This document shows positions 1 through 5,188 of a DNA stretch of 11,731 nucleotides, in pieces. The first letter of the stretch is position 1, and every line of letters begins with the position of its first letter. The stretch spans positions 24,609 to 36,339 of the forward strand of contig JAHFEN010000001.1 of assembly GCA_023248455.1 (NCBI GenBank). The letters are read 5' to 3'. A program made the translations under genes and the position numbers. Under the pieces are notes generated by a model. It searched no databases, had not been told where the DNA came from, and saw only the letters and a list, made by a program, of their open reading frames with translations. The stretch is from Microcaldota archaeon (GTDB lineage: Archaea > Micrarchaeota > Micrarchaeia > Anstonellales > Anstonellaceae).

Positions 1-404
1 ATGAATATGCCCACTTTTCCAAAGATTTAGAACAAGCCAGATATCGTTGTTTGGCATCAGCAAAACTAGGAGACACGTTATTCGATTTATTCTTTGACAA
101 TGATCCTCATCCAGACTGGCGGCCACTGAATATAGTTGAGAGTATGTACCGCAGTAGATCCGAAGAATATTCAAAATACTTAGAACAAGTAGCCATTCTT
201 CATGGAAAGGTTGGAACAATATTACAAAATAACCAAGATGTTGGTGCTAAGAAGCATTTTAAAAAAAGGGATGCCATACGGTTGCAATCTCAATATTGGC
301 AGAATATATATGAAAATTGTTATAAGTACAACATACAATTGGTGATAAAAGAGGTATGGAAATCAGCCACGGAATATATATCTACTAATATGGGTTCTTG
401 CTAA
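1..404 (+). CDS. Hypothetical protein, 3' fragment (5' end outside window)
   Basis: The reading frame is open from the window edge (first full codon at 3) to a TAA at 402-404, so only the last 133 residues are visible and the true start lies upstream. A TTG at 51 could be taken as a start, but the frame continues upstream through EYAHFSKDLEQARYRC without a stop, so a partial gene is the simpler reading. The protein looks soluble and mostly helical, rich in Tyr, Asn, Lys and Gln, with no signal peptide, membrane segment or recognisable motif. Its codons are clearly more AT-rich than those of the translation genes that follow, which could mean recent acquisition. It converges on the DUF1858 gene with a 17-nt gap. 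I do not recognise the family. Confidence 0.6.
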   Translation, partial: EYAHFSKDLEQARYRCLASAKLGDTLFDLFFDNDPHPDWRPLNIVESMYRSRSEEYSKYLEQVAILHGKVGTILQNNQDVGAKKHFKKRDAIRLQSQYWQNIYENCYKYNIQLVIKEVWKSATEYISTNMGSC

Positions 405-421
405 TATGAAAAATTGTATAT

Positions 422-676
422 TCACTTTTTCTTTTCTTTTTCCTTTTCCTCTTCCCCAGCCTTCTTCACAGAATCCTTAATCTGCTGGACAATTTCATCA
501 ATTGTAGACTCGTCAAATCCGTGGGCAAGCGCACCCTGCTCCAGCGTTTCGTAGGCCGAAAGCCCGCAGCCAATGCAGTGGAAGCCGTGGTTGAAAAGCA
601 CTTCCACAGATTGCGGGTAATTCATCACCAGCTCGCCTATAGGGATATTCCGGTCTATTTTCGGAGGCATACCCAT
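422..676 (-). CDS. DUF1858-domain (hybrid-cluster-protein-associated redox disulfide) small protein
   Basis: This 84-residue protein matches the DUF1858 / TIGR03980 pattern. It has a short N-terminal strand with IPIGELVMNYPQSVEVLFNHG (helix, residues 11-31, in two parts IPIGELVMNY and PQSVEVLFNHG), then the CIGC motif at Cys34-Cys37, followed by a second helical part. Members are small cytosolic proteins named for a redox-active CxxC pair and for frequent association with hybrid cluster protein or other redox enzymes; the biochemical role is not well established. The tail (about residues 73-84) is almost only Glu and Lys, unusual but not part of the domain. The ATG at 676 or the in-frame ATG at 670 could be the start; neither has a clear Shine-Dalgarno. 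It is divergent from aIF2-beta, with which it shares a 70-nt promoter region. Confidence 0.85.
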   Translation of the reverse strand: MGMPPKIDRNIPIGELVMNYPQSVEVLFNHGFHCIGCGLSAYETLEQGALAHGFDESTIDEIVQQIKDSVKKAGEEEKEKEKKK

Positions 677-690
677 GCTGGGGTTGTATC

Positions 691-701
691 ACTCTATTAA
701 A
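691..701. promoter_or_regulatory. Possible shared TATA element between DUF1858 gene and aIF2-beta
   Basis: ACTCTATTAAA lies in the 70-nt divergent gap. Read on the plus strand, CTATTAAA would place transcription about 25 nt downstream near 722-726, ahead of the aIF2-beta ribosome binding site. Read on the minus strand, TTTAATAG lies about 20-24 nt upstream of the DUF1858 ATG, as expected for a nearly leaderless message. No other good TATA candidate is visible in the gap. Confidence 0.35.
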
Positions 702-746
702 GCTTTCTTCCCATATCTTCGTTCTATAATCGTTAGAGGTCATGAT

Positions 747-1154
747 TTGAAAGAAGACTACGAGAAAATGCTTGACCGTGCGCGTGCTGTGCTTCCAGAA
801 AAGACGCTCACGTTCGAGCGGTTCGAAACCCCGGCAATAGAGTCATTCCTGCAGGGCAACAAGACAATAATACGCAACTTCGAAACCATCCTGCAAAAAA
901 TCAGGCGGCCGCCAGAATTGCTTGCCAAGTACTTTTCCAAGGAACTTGCAATCCCAGCTTCGCTGGAAAGCGGAAAGCTTGTTCTCAACGGAAAATTCTA
1001 CGAACGGAACCTCAAGGACAAGCTTCAGGCTTTCGTTGATGCTGCCGTTGTCTGCAAGGAGTGCAAGCGGCCCGACACAAAAATAGTCGAAAAAGACGGG
1101 ATAAAGACGCTTATTTGCGAGGCTTGCGGCGCGCGTGCACCAATCAAGTTCTAG
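747..1154 (+). CDS. eif2b: Translation initiation factor aIF2 subunit beta
   Basis: Beta subunit of the heterotrimeric aIF2, which delivers initiator Met-tRNA to the small ribosomal subunit. From the TTG at 747 the product is 135 residues, the usual family length. Its order matches the family: an N-terminal helix (EDYEKMLDRA), the central alpha-beta domain with SFLQGNKTIIRNF and LAKYFSKELAIP, and a C-terminal zinc ribbon with Cys103-x2-Cys106 and Cys124-x2-Cys127. The frame also has an ATG at 675, but that would add 24 hydrophobic residues absent from the family and would overlap the divergent gene. The TTG is preceded by GAGGT at 736-740 with a 6-nt spacer, which decides the start. aIF1A follows after 8 nt, so the two are almost certainly cotranscribed. 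Function is firm from the family match; the start is inference. Confidence 0.95.
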   Translation: MKEDYEKMLDRARAVLPEKTLTFERFETPAIESFLQGNKTIIRNFETILQKIRRPPELLAKYFSKELAIPASLESGKLVLNGKFYERNLKDKLQAFVDAAVVCKECKRPDTKIVEKDGIKTLICEACGARAPIKF

Positions 1155-1162
1155 GTGAGAAA

Positions 1163-1465
1163 ATGCCTGATGAAACACTGCCGACTGATCAGCCAATGGG
1201 ATGGGTGCGCCTGCCAAAGGAAGGGGAAATACTCGGCGTGGTAATAGGAACGCTGGGCGGAGGTAGGCTACAGGTTGCTTGCAAGGATGGAAAGGAACGC
1301 ATGGCCAGGATTCCTGGCAAGATAAGGCGGAACATCTGGGTGCGCGACGGTGACATAGTTATAGTCATCCCATGGGAAATAGGCGGCGATAAGAAGGCCG
1401 ACGTTGTCTGGCGCTACAATAGGATACAGACTGATTTCCTGCGCAGGCAGGGCCACATAAAATAA
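1163..1465 (+). CDS. eif1a: Translation initiation factor aIF1A
   Basis: Archaeal homologue of eIF1A/bacterial IF1, which binds the A site of the small ribosomal subunit and supports start-codon selection. The 100-residue product has the single S1-like OB fold, with family-typical stretches GEILGVVIGTLGGGRLQVAC (about 21-40), RIPGKIRRNIWVRDGDIVIV (49-68), PWE (70-72) and a C-terminal ADVVWRYN. The ATG at 1163 is chosen because AGGTGA at 1153-1158 lies 4 nt upstream, and upstream codons in the same frame only read through the aIF2-beta gene. The Shine-Dalgarno overlaps the aIF2-beta stop codon, indicating translational coupling. A RIO1 kinase follows, reproducing an order common in archaea, although the KH-domain gene that often completes the set is not present here. 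Confidence 0.97.
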   Translation: MPDETLPTDQPMGWVRLPKEGEILGVVIGTLGGGRLQVACKDGKERMARIPGKIRRNIWVRDGDIVIVIPWEIGGDKKADVVWRYNRIQTDFLRRQGHIK

Positions 1466-1478
1466 CTTCTTGCTTCCT

Positions 1479-1499
1479 CATTTTTTGCGAATGCTTTTT
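1479..1499 (+). terminator. T-rich tract downstream of aIF1A
   Basis: Two T-runs (ATTTTTTG and CTTTTTA) occur 14-34 nt past the aIF1A stop. Archaeal polymerase terminates efficiently on T-rich non-template tracts without a hairpin, so this is a reasonable end for the aIF2-beta/aIF1A message. RIO1 downstream has its own promoter. Confidence 0.35.
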
Positions 1500-1572
1500 A
1501 CCATAATCCGAATATCATGGCATCCATCTCTTTCTCCTTCTTCGAGCGCTTGTATGCTTTCAGTTTATGCAT
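1498..1572 (-). CDS. Candidate 24-aa basic small protein
   Basis: A short minus-strand frame in the aIF1A-RIO1 gap encodes MHKLKAYKRSKKEK followed by EMDAMIFGLW. GGGTGG at 1578-1583 lies 5 nt before the ATG, the same style of ribosome binding site used by the genes at 3068 and 3168. A TTTAAA at 1605-1610 could act as its TATA box, although it would start transcription at or just before that site. No family is recognised, and a chance frame in a 146-nt gap is quite possible. Confidence 0.22.
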   Translation of the reverse strand: MHKLKAYKRSKKEKEMDAMIFGLW

Positions 1573-1653
1573 TTCAACCACCCAAATAAACAAATCAGTT
1601 AACATTTAAACGTGGCAATTACGCAAAATCAAGTAGGTTGGCTTAACGCAAGA

Positions 1654-1661
1654 CTATTTAA
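1654..1661 (+). promoter_or_regulatory. TATA box of RIO1 kinase gene
   Basis: CTATTTAA is centred about 26-27 nt before the ATG at 1684, the distance expected when transcription starts at the first base of the start codon. There is no Shine-Dalgarno before that ATG, consistent with a leaderless message. Confidence 0.55.
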
Positions 1662-1683
1662 CACGTTTTGCACCAATAGCCTC

Positions 1684-2481
1684 ATGAGAAAGAGGCCAAA
1701 CGAGGAAAAACGTCCAGCGCGCGAAGAAAAAAGAACCAAGCACGAGCGCAGGCTGGAATCAAACGTATTCGACAGGCAATCCCTTATGGCAATTTCCAAG
1801 CTACGCCAGCAGGGCCATTTTGTGACCGTAGACTACCCAGTTGCAAAGGGAAAGGAGGCGAATATATATTGCGGAACCACACACGAGGGCGGCAAGGTCG
1901 CAATAAAGATATACAGGATCGAGACATCCAACTTCATCCGCATGCATGAATACATTGATGGCGACCCGCGATTTGCAGGCACTTCCCGCAAGAGATTTGA
2001 AACCCTTTTGGCGTGGACAAGGAAGGAATACAGCAACCTCAAGGCATTCCATGATGGCGGGGTTGCCGTGCCGCGGCCCCTAGCCTTCCTCCGCAATATA
2101 GTGGTGATGGAGTTTTTTGGAGAAGGCAATATTGCGTTTTCCACCATGGACCAGCTCAAAAGCGCCAACCCGAAGAAGGATTACCTCTTCCTCCTAGCGC
2201 AAATAAAGAAAATCTACCAGCTTGGCTTTGTGCATTCTGACTTCAGCCCTTACAACATAGTTGTTACAGATGACGGCCTCAAAATTCTTGACTGCGCGCA
2301 GGCAGTTCTTCTCGCGCACCCCCGCGCAGAGGACTTCCTTGCCCGCGACGTTGAAAATCTTGTAAAATATTTCAGGAAGCAGGGGGCGGATGTGAATTTC
2401 GAGGCTGCGATGAACTACATAAAGGACGGAAAGCCCGTGCTTCGCGGGCTGGAATCGGTAAAGTACGATTCCGAGCATTAG
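1684..2481 (+). CDS. rio1: RIO1 family atypical serine/threonine kinase
   Basis: RIO1-type kinase/ATPase, implicated in archaea and eukaryotes in late maturation of the small ribosomal subunit. The 265-residue product starts with a basic, charged N-terminus (1-26), then the RIO domain. Visible motifs are the nucleotide loop AKGKEANIY (54-62), the ATP-contacting Lys75 in VAIKIY, the hinge VMEF (141-144), the catalytic loop VHSDFSPYN with Asp186 and Asn191, and the metal-binding ILDCAQAV with Asp203. HPRAEDFLARDVENLVKYF after it is typical of RIO1. The N-terminal winged helix that defines RIO2 is absent. The frame can be extended to a GTG at 1612, but those 24 residues do not look like the family; the ATG at 1684 fits the TATA spacing and usual length. 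It sits downstream of the aIF1A operon and converges on an orphan gene. Confidence 0.93.
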   Translation: MRKRPNEEKRPAREEKRTKHERRLESNVFDRQSLMAISKLRQQGHFVTVDYPVAKGKEANIYCGTTHEGGKVAIKIYRIETSNFIRMHEYIDGDPRFAGTSRKRFETLLAWTRKEYSNLKAFHDGGVAVPRPLAFLRNIVVMEFFGEGNIAFSTMDQLKSANPKKDYLFLLAQIKKIYQLGFVHSDFSPYNIVVTDDGLKILDCAQAVLLAHPRAEDFLARDVENLVKYFRKQGADVNFEAAMNYIKDGKPVLRGLESVKYDSEH

Positions 2482-2501
2482 GCGCGCCCTGGCATCTATT
2501 G

Positions 2502-3068
2502 TTAGATTTGGTCAGCATGGTCCATGAGATAGGTGCTGAATTCTGAATACGGGTTCTCCCTTTCATCTGGCGGTCTTCTTCGTTTAGCTATCTTCAACGT
2601 ATAAGCCCTGTGGAATGCTCCGTCTGTCGTTTTTCTTGGCTCTTCCACAAGACCAGTTTCGCGTGCGAAGTTCCATAAACCAATAACAAGCTGACGGTTT
2701 TTGGGTAGATTCAATTTCCTTGACCTTACACCAATTTCCAAACATATCCTGGCCATTGCTGATTTGGCAGGTTCATTAAACATCATTATCCCGTTTACAA
2801 TCATGGCTGCAACATCGTTTTTCCTACATGACCTAGCAAGTTTTGCAAGTATAACGCCCACTGTCTCTTCATCGCATGAGCCTGTCATCCACCGACTTCC
2901 CATCCATAATAAAACATCTGTAAGTTGCAGCTCATCTTCTTGGTGAAGCTTCTGCTGGAGTTCATAGAATTTTTTTGTCCATATGCGAATATCCTTGGTG
3001 TTTTCTGTATTTCTTTGAATGTTTCCATAAGCTCCAATTTTCATCCTAGGTTCCTGTTTTGAGGCCAT
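2502..3068 (-). CDS. Orphan hypothetical protein, 188 aa
   Basis: No family is recognised. The protein is soluble, has no signal peptide or membrane segment, and appears largely helical through about residue 135. A basic stretch KIAKRRRPPDERENP lies near the C-terminus (around 159-173). Cysteines are few (SCDEE, SCRKN, RICLE). A small alpha-helical or winged-helix regulator is conceivable, but no clear helix-turn-helix can be assigned. The ATG at 3068 is supported by GGTGG at 3074-3078 on the minus strand. Codons are more AT-rich than in RIO1 or aIF1A. It is convergent with RIO1 (20-nt gap) and divergent from the TrmB-type regulator, with a 99-nt shared promoter region, so that regulator might also control it. 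Confidence 0.7.
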   Translation of the reverse strand: MASKQEPRMKIGAYGNIQRNTENTKDIRIWTKKFYELQQKLHQEDELQLTDVLLWMGSRWMTGSCDEETVGVILAKLARSCRKNDVAAMIVNGIMMFNEPAKSAMARICLEIGVRSRKLNLPKNRQLVIGLWNFARETGLVEEPRKTTDGAFHRAYTLKIAKRRRPPDERENPYSEFSTYLMDHADQI

Positions 3069-3117
3069 ATTCCCACCGCATTAATCTGTTTTTTAGTGTC
3101 ATTTTATGAAATAGGGA

Positions 3118-3129
3118 TATATTTAATAA
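3118..3129 (+). promoter_or_regulatory. TATA box of TrmB-family regulator gene
   Basis: TATATTTAATAA predicts a transcription start near 3150, which gives a leader of about 18 nt containing GGTGG at 3159-3163. It lies in the divergent gap with the gene at 3068. Confidence 0.5.
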
Positions 3130-3134
3130 AATGT

Positions 3135-3151
3135 GGTATTATAACAATACC
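3135..3151. promoter_or_regulatory. Palindrome GGTATT-N5-AATACC, candidate operator
   Basis: A perfect 6-bp inverted repeat with a 5-nt AT-rich spacer sits between the TATA box and the ribosome binding site of the TrmB-type gene and covers its predicted transcription start. Bound regulator there would block initiation, so autorepression is a reasonable inference. I did not find the same half-sites before either aminotransferase. Confidence 0.4.
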
Positions 3152-3167
3152 TCTAATTGGTGGAAAT

Positions 3168-3914
3168 ATGGACCTATGGAAGAAACTGGGCTTTTCAGAT
3201 GGTGAAGGGAGGGTGTACGAGGCAATACTGCACACCGAGAATGCCACCCTCCAGAGCATACAGGAGGCAACAGGCATTGAGCGCAGGAACGTCTACGACA
3301 TAATAAACAAACTCATAAGCAAGGGGCTGGTCGCCTATCTTACTGAAAACTGGCACAAGATATACCGCGTTACTGATCCGAAAAACATAATGGCCTATTT
3401 TGAGGAAGAACAGAATGAAGTGGAAGGAAAAAAGGCAATTCTTGAAAAGGAACTTCCAGCACTCGCGAATGCATATAGAGCAGCAAAGCCGGAATTCGAC
3501 GTTCGCATATATAGGGGTAAAGAAGGCATCAAGTCCCTTTTCAATGAAATGCTGGATTATTCAGATATCTACTTCATTGGCGGAAACTGGGGCATGGTAA
3601 AGTACCTTGGCAGGGAATGGACTAACAGGTGGATGGAAAGGAGAATCAAAAATCGCGCCTGGATGCACGACATACTAACCGTAGAACCAAAGCTAATAGT
3701 CAAGTATCCCCATCCCAAACAGTATTACGATGTCCGAACGCTGCCTCCGGAATTCGGTTCGCCAAACGTTATCAGCATATTCGGACACAGGACGGCAAAC
3801 CTTTTCTGGGGCGAACCTCTTCTGGCTATTGAAATAGAGAATCCCGCAGTTTCTAAAAACTACATAAAATACTTCAATTACCTATGGAGATCGCTCAAGA
3901 AAGAACGTCAATAG
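3168..3914 (+). CDS. TrmB-family transcriptional regulator
   Basis: DNA-binding regulator of the archaeal TrmB family. The 248-residue product begins MDLWKKLGFSDGEGRVYEAI, then a winged helix-turn-helix (about 5-70; recognition region IERRNVYDIINKLISKGLV, residues 37-55). A coiled coil follows (about 76-100), then a PLD-like effector/dimer domain opening with VRIYRGKEGIKSLFNEML (112-129). The start at 3168 is chosen over the in-frame ATG at 3096 because GGTGG lies 4 nt upstream and the match begins at MDLW; the extra 24 residues are hydrophobic and would include the promoter. The gene stops 50 nt before two aminotransferases on the same strand, so control of amino-acid metabolism is a plausible inference. 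Known members mostly sense sugars, and the ligand here cannot be read from sequence. Confidence 0.9.
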   Translation: MDLWKKLGFSDGEGRVYEAILHTENATLQSIQEATGIERRNVYDIINKLISKGLVAYLTENWHKIYRVTDPKNIMAYFEEEQNEVEGKKAILEKELPALANAYRAAKPEFDVRIYRGKEGIKSLFNEMLDYSDIYFIGGNWGMVKYLGREWTNRWMERRIKNRAWMHDILTVEPKLIVKYPHPKQYYDVRTLPPEFGSPNVISIFGHRTANLFWGEPLLAIEIENPAVSKNYIKYFNYLWRSLKKERQ

Positions 3915-3934
3915 CCGAAATTCTGGGCGTTTTG

Positions 3935-3942
3935 TTTTTATA
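3935..3942 (+). promoter_or_regulatory. TATA box of aminotransferase 1
   Basis: TTTTTATA, preceded by G, is centred 26-27 nt before the ATG at 3965, and there is no Shine-Dalgarno, so the message is probably leaderless. The same GTTTTTATA string occurs before aminotransferase 2. Confidence 0.6.
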
Positions 3943-3964
3943 GGTTTCAAGATGAATTTATCAT

Positions 3965-5137
3965 ATGGCAATCCAATTATCTGACCGCATAGCTTCTGTT
4001 TCGTACGAAATACGCGATATAGTTGCACGCGCACGCAAAGTCCAGGCAACTGGGAAGAAAATCCACTGGTTCAACATAGGCGATCCAAATCAATTTGGCT
4101 TCAGGCCGCCGATTTGGATAACTGATGCAATTATTGCTGCCCTAAATGAACCGAAATACTCCGCCTACTGCCCTTCCGAGGGCGACCCGGAACTCCGGGA
4201 GGCAGTTGGCAGAATTGAAGGGGTGCCTGCGGACCATGTCACGATACACTCCGGATTGTCAGAGGGGATAGACTTCCTTTTCCAGGCGCTTGTGAACCCT
4301 GGCGAAAACCTTCTTCTTCCAAGCCCGAGCTACCCCCTCTACAACTCCAAACTCAAAGTCAATGGCGGAACGGACAATTATTACCAGACTGATGCAGAGT
4401 TTGTGCCGGTAACGGATGACATAAGGAAGAAAATAACCCCCAAAACAAAGGCAGTCGTGGTGATAAACCCGAACAATCCCACTGGCGCAGTCTACCCGCG
4501 CAGCGTTCTTCAGGATATCGTCAATATTGCAGGAGAACACGGCCTTCCAATTATCGCTGATGAAATATATGACAAGATGACTCTAGATGAGGAGCACTCG
4601 GTGAACATGCGCACGCTCACAAAAGAACTTCCACTGATATCTGGGAATGGGCTTTCCAAGAACTTCATTTATCCGGGCTCGCGCGTGGGATACCTTGCCT
4701 TCCACGGGCAGGGGATCGAGCCGCTGCGCGATGCCATCCTCAAGCTCTGCAATTCCAGGCTTTCGGTGAACTGGGAGATGCAGCGGGGCGCGGTTGCGGC
4801 ATTCACCATGCCAATGGCTCACCTAAAGGACACCCATGAACAGCTTCGCATCCGCCGTGACCTCCTGTACAAGGAGCTGAATGAAATTCCGGGCATCAGC
4901 CTTGCCAAGCCGCGCGCGGCGTTCTACTCGTTCCCGAAACTTGAGACTATGAAATTCAAGGACGACCGGGAATTCGTCTATTCGCTGCTTGAGGAAACCG
5001 GCGTTCTCGTGGTGCCTGGCTCGGCATTCTCGCCAGTGCTGCCAGGGAAGTATTTCAGGCTGGTCTTCCTCGCTCCGCCAGTGGAGCTCCATGAGGCAAT
5101 AGGAAAAATAGCCGGATTTATGAAAAAATTTGCGTAA
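3965..5137 (+). CDS. PLP-dependent aminotransferase, class I/II (fold type I), copy 1
   Basis: Cytosolic pyridoxal-phosphate enzyme that moves an amino group between an amino acid and a 2-oxo acid. At 390 residues it has the usual length of the aspartate/alanine aminotransferase group. Visible landmarks are the N-terminal FNIGDPNQFG (36-45), SGLSEGID before the cofactor phosphate site (96-103), NPNNPTGA with Asn171 (168-175), DEIY with Asp199 and Tyr202 contacting the ring, GLSKNFIYPGSR with Schiff-base Lys232 and phosphate-binding Arg240, and KYFRLVF with Arg365 for the substrate carboxylate. The overall look is closest to the AlaA-like alanine aminotransferases, but the substrate is not decided by these motifs. 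It follows the TrmB-type regulator and is paralogous to the next gene 51 nt downstream. Confidence 0.93.
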   Translation: MAIQLSDRIASVSYEIRDIVARARKVQATGKKIHWFNIGDPNQFGFRPPIWITDAIIAALNEPKYSAYCPSEGDPELREAVGRIEGVPADHVTIHSGLSEGIDFLFQALVNPGENLLLPSPSYPLYNSKLKVNGGTDNYYQTDAEFVPVTDDIRKKITPKTKAVVVINPNNPTGAVYPRSVLQDIVNIAGEHGLPIIADEIYDKMTLDEEHSVNMRTLTKELPLISGNGLSKNFIYPGSRVGYLAFHGQGIEPLRDAILKLCNSRLSVNWEMQRGAVAAFTMPMAHLKDTHEQLRIRRDLLYKELNEIPGISLAKPRAAFYSFPKLETMKFKDDREFVYSLLEETGVLVVPGSAFSPVLPGKYFRLVFLAPPVELHEAIGKIAGFMKKFA

Positions 5138-5151
5138 TCACACTATACTTG

Positions 5152-5159
5152 TTTTTATA
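5152..5159 (+). promoter_or_regulatory. TATA box of aminotransferase 2
   Basis: TTTTTATA preceded by G, as in front of copy 1, but centred about 33 nt before the ATG at 5189. This predicts a leader of only about 6-8 nt. Copy 2 therefore probably has its own promoter rather than relying on readthrough from copy 1. Confidence 0.5.
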
Positions 5160-5188
5160 CTTTTCTCAACATGGAATCAGTGATTTGA

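Noticed and set aside
51..404. A complete 117-aa gene starting at TTG 51
   Set aside because: The frame is open upstream to the window edge with plausible helical sequence and no ribosome binding site precedes the TTG, so a gene cut by the window edge is more likely.
424..462. Polypyrimidine run as a terminator or repeat
   Set aside because: It is the coding sequence for the Glu/Lys-rich tail of the DUF1858 protein. It may help termination of the convergent gene, but nothing separates that from coding composition.
843..1217. 124-aa minus-strand frame across aIF2-beta and aIF1A
   Set aside because: It lies antisense to two confidently identified genes, has no ribosome binding site, and gives a protein with no family look.
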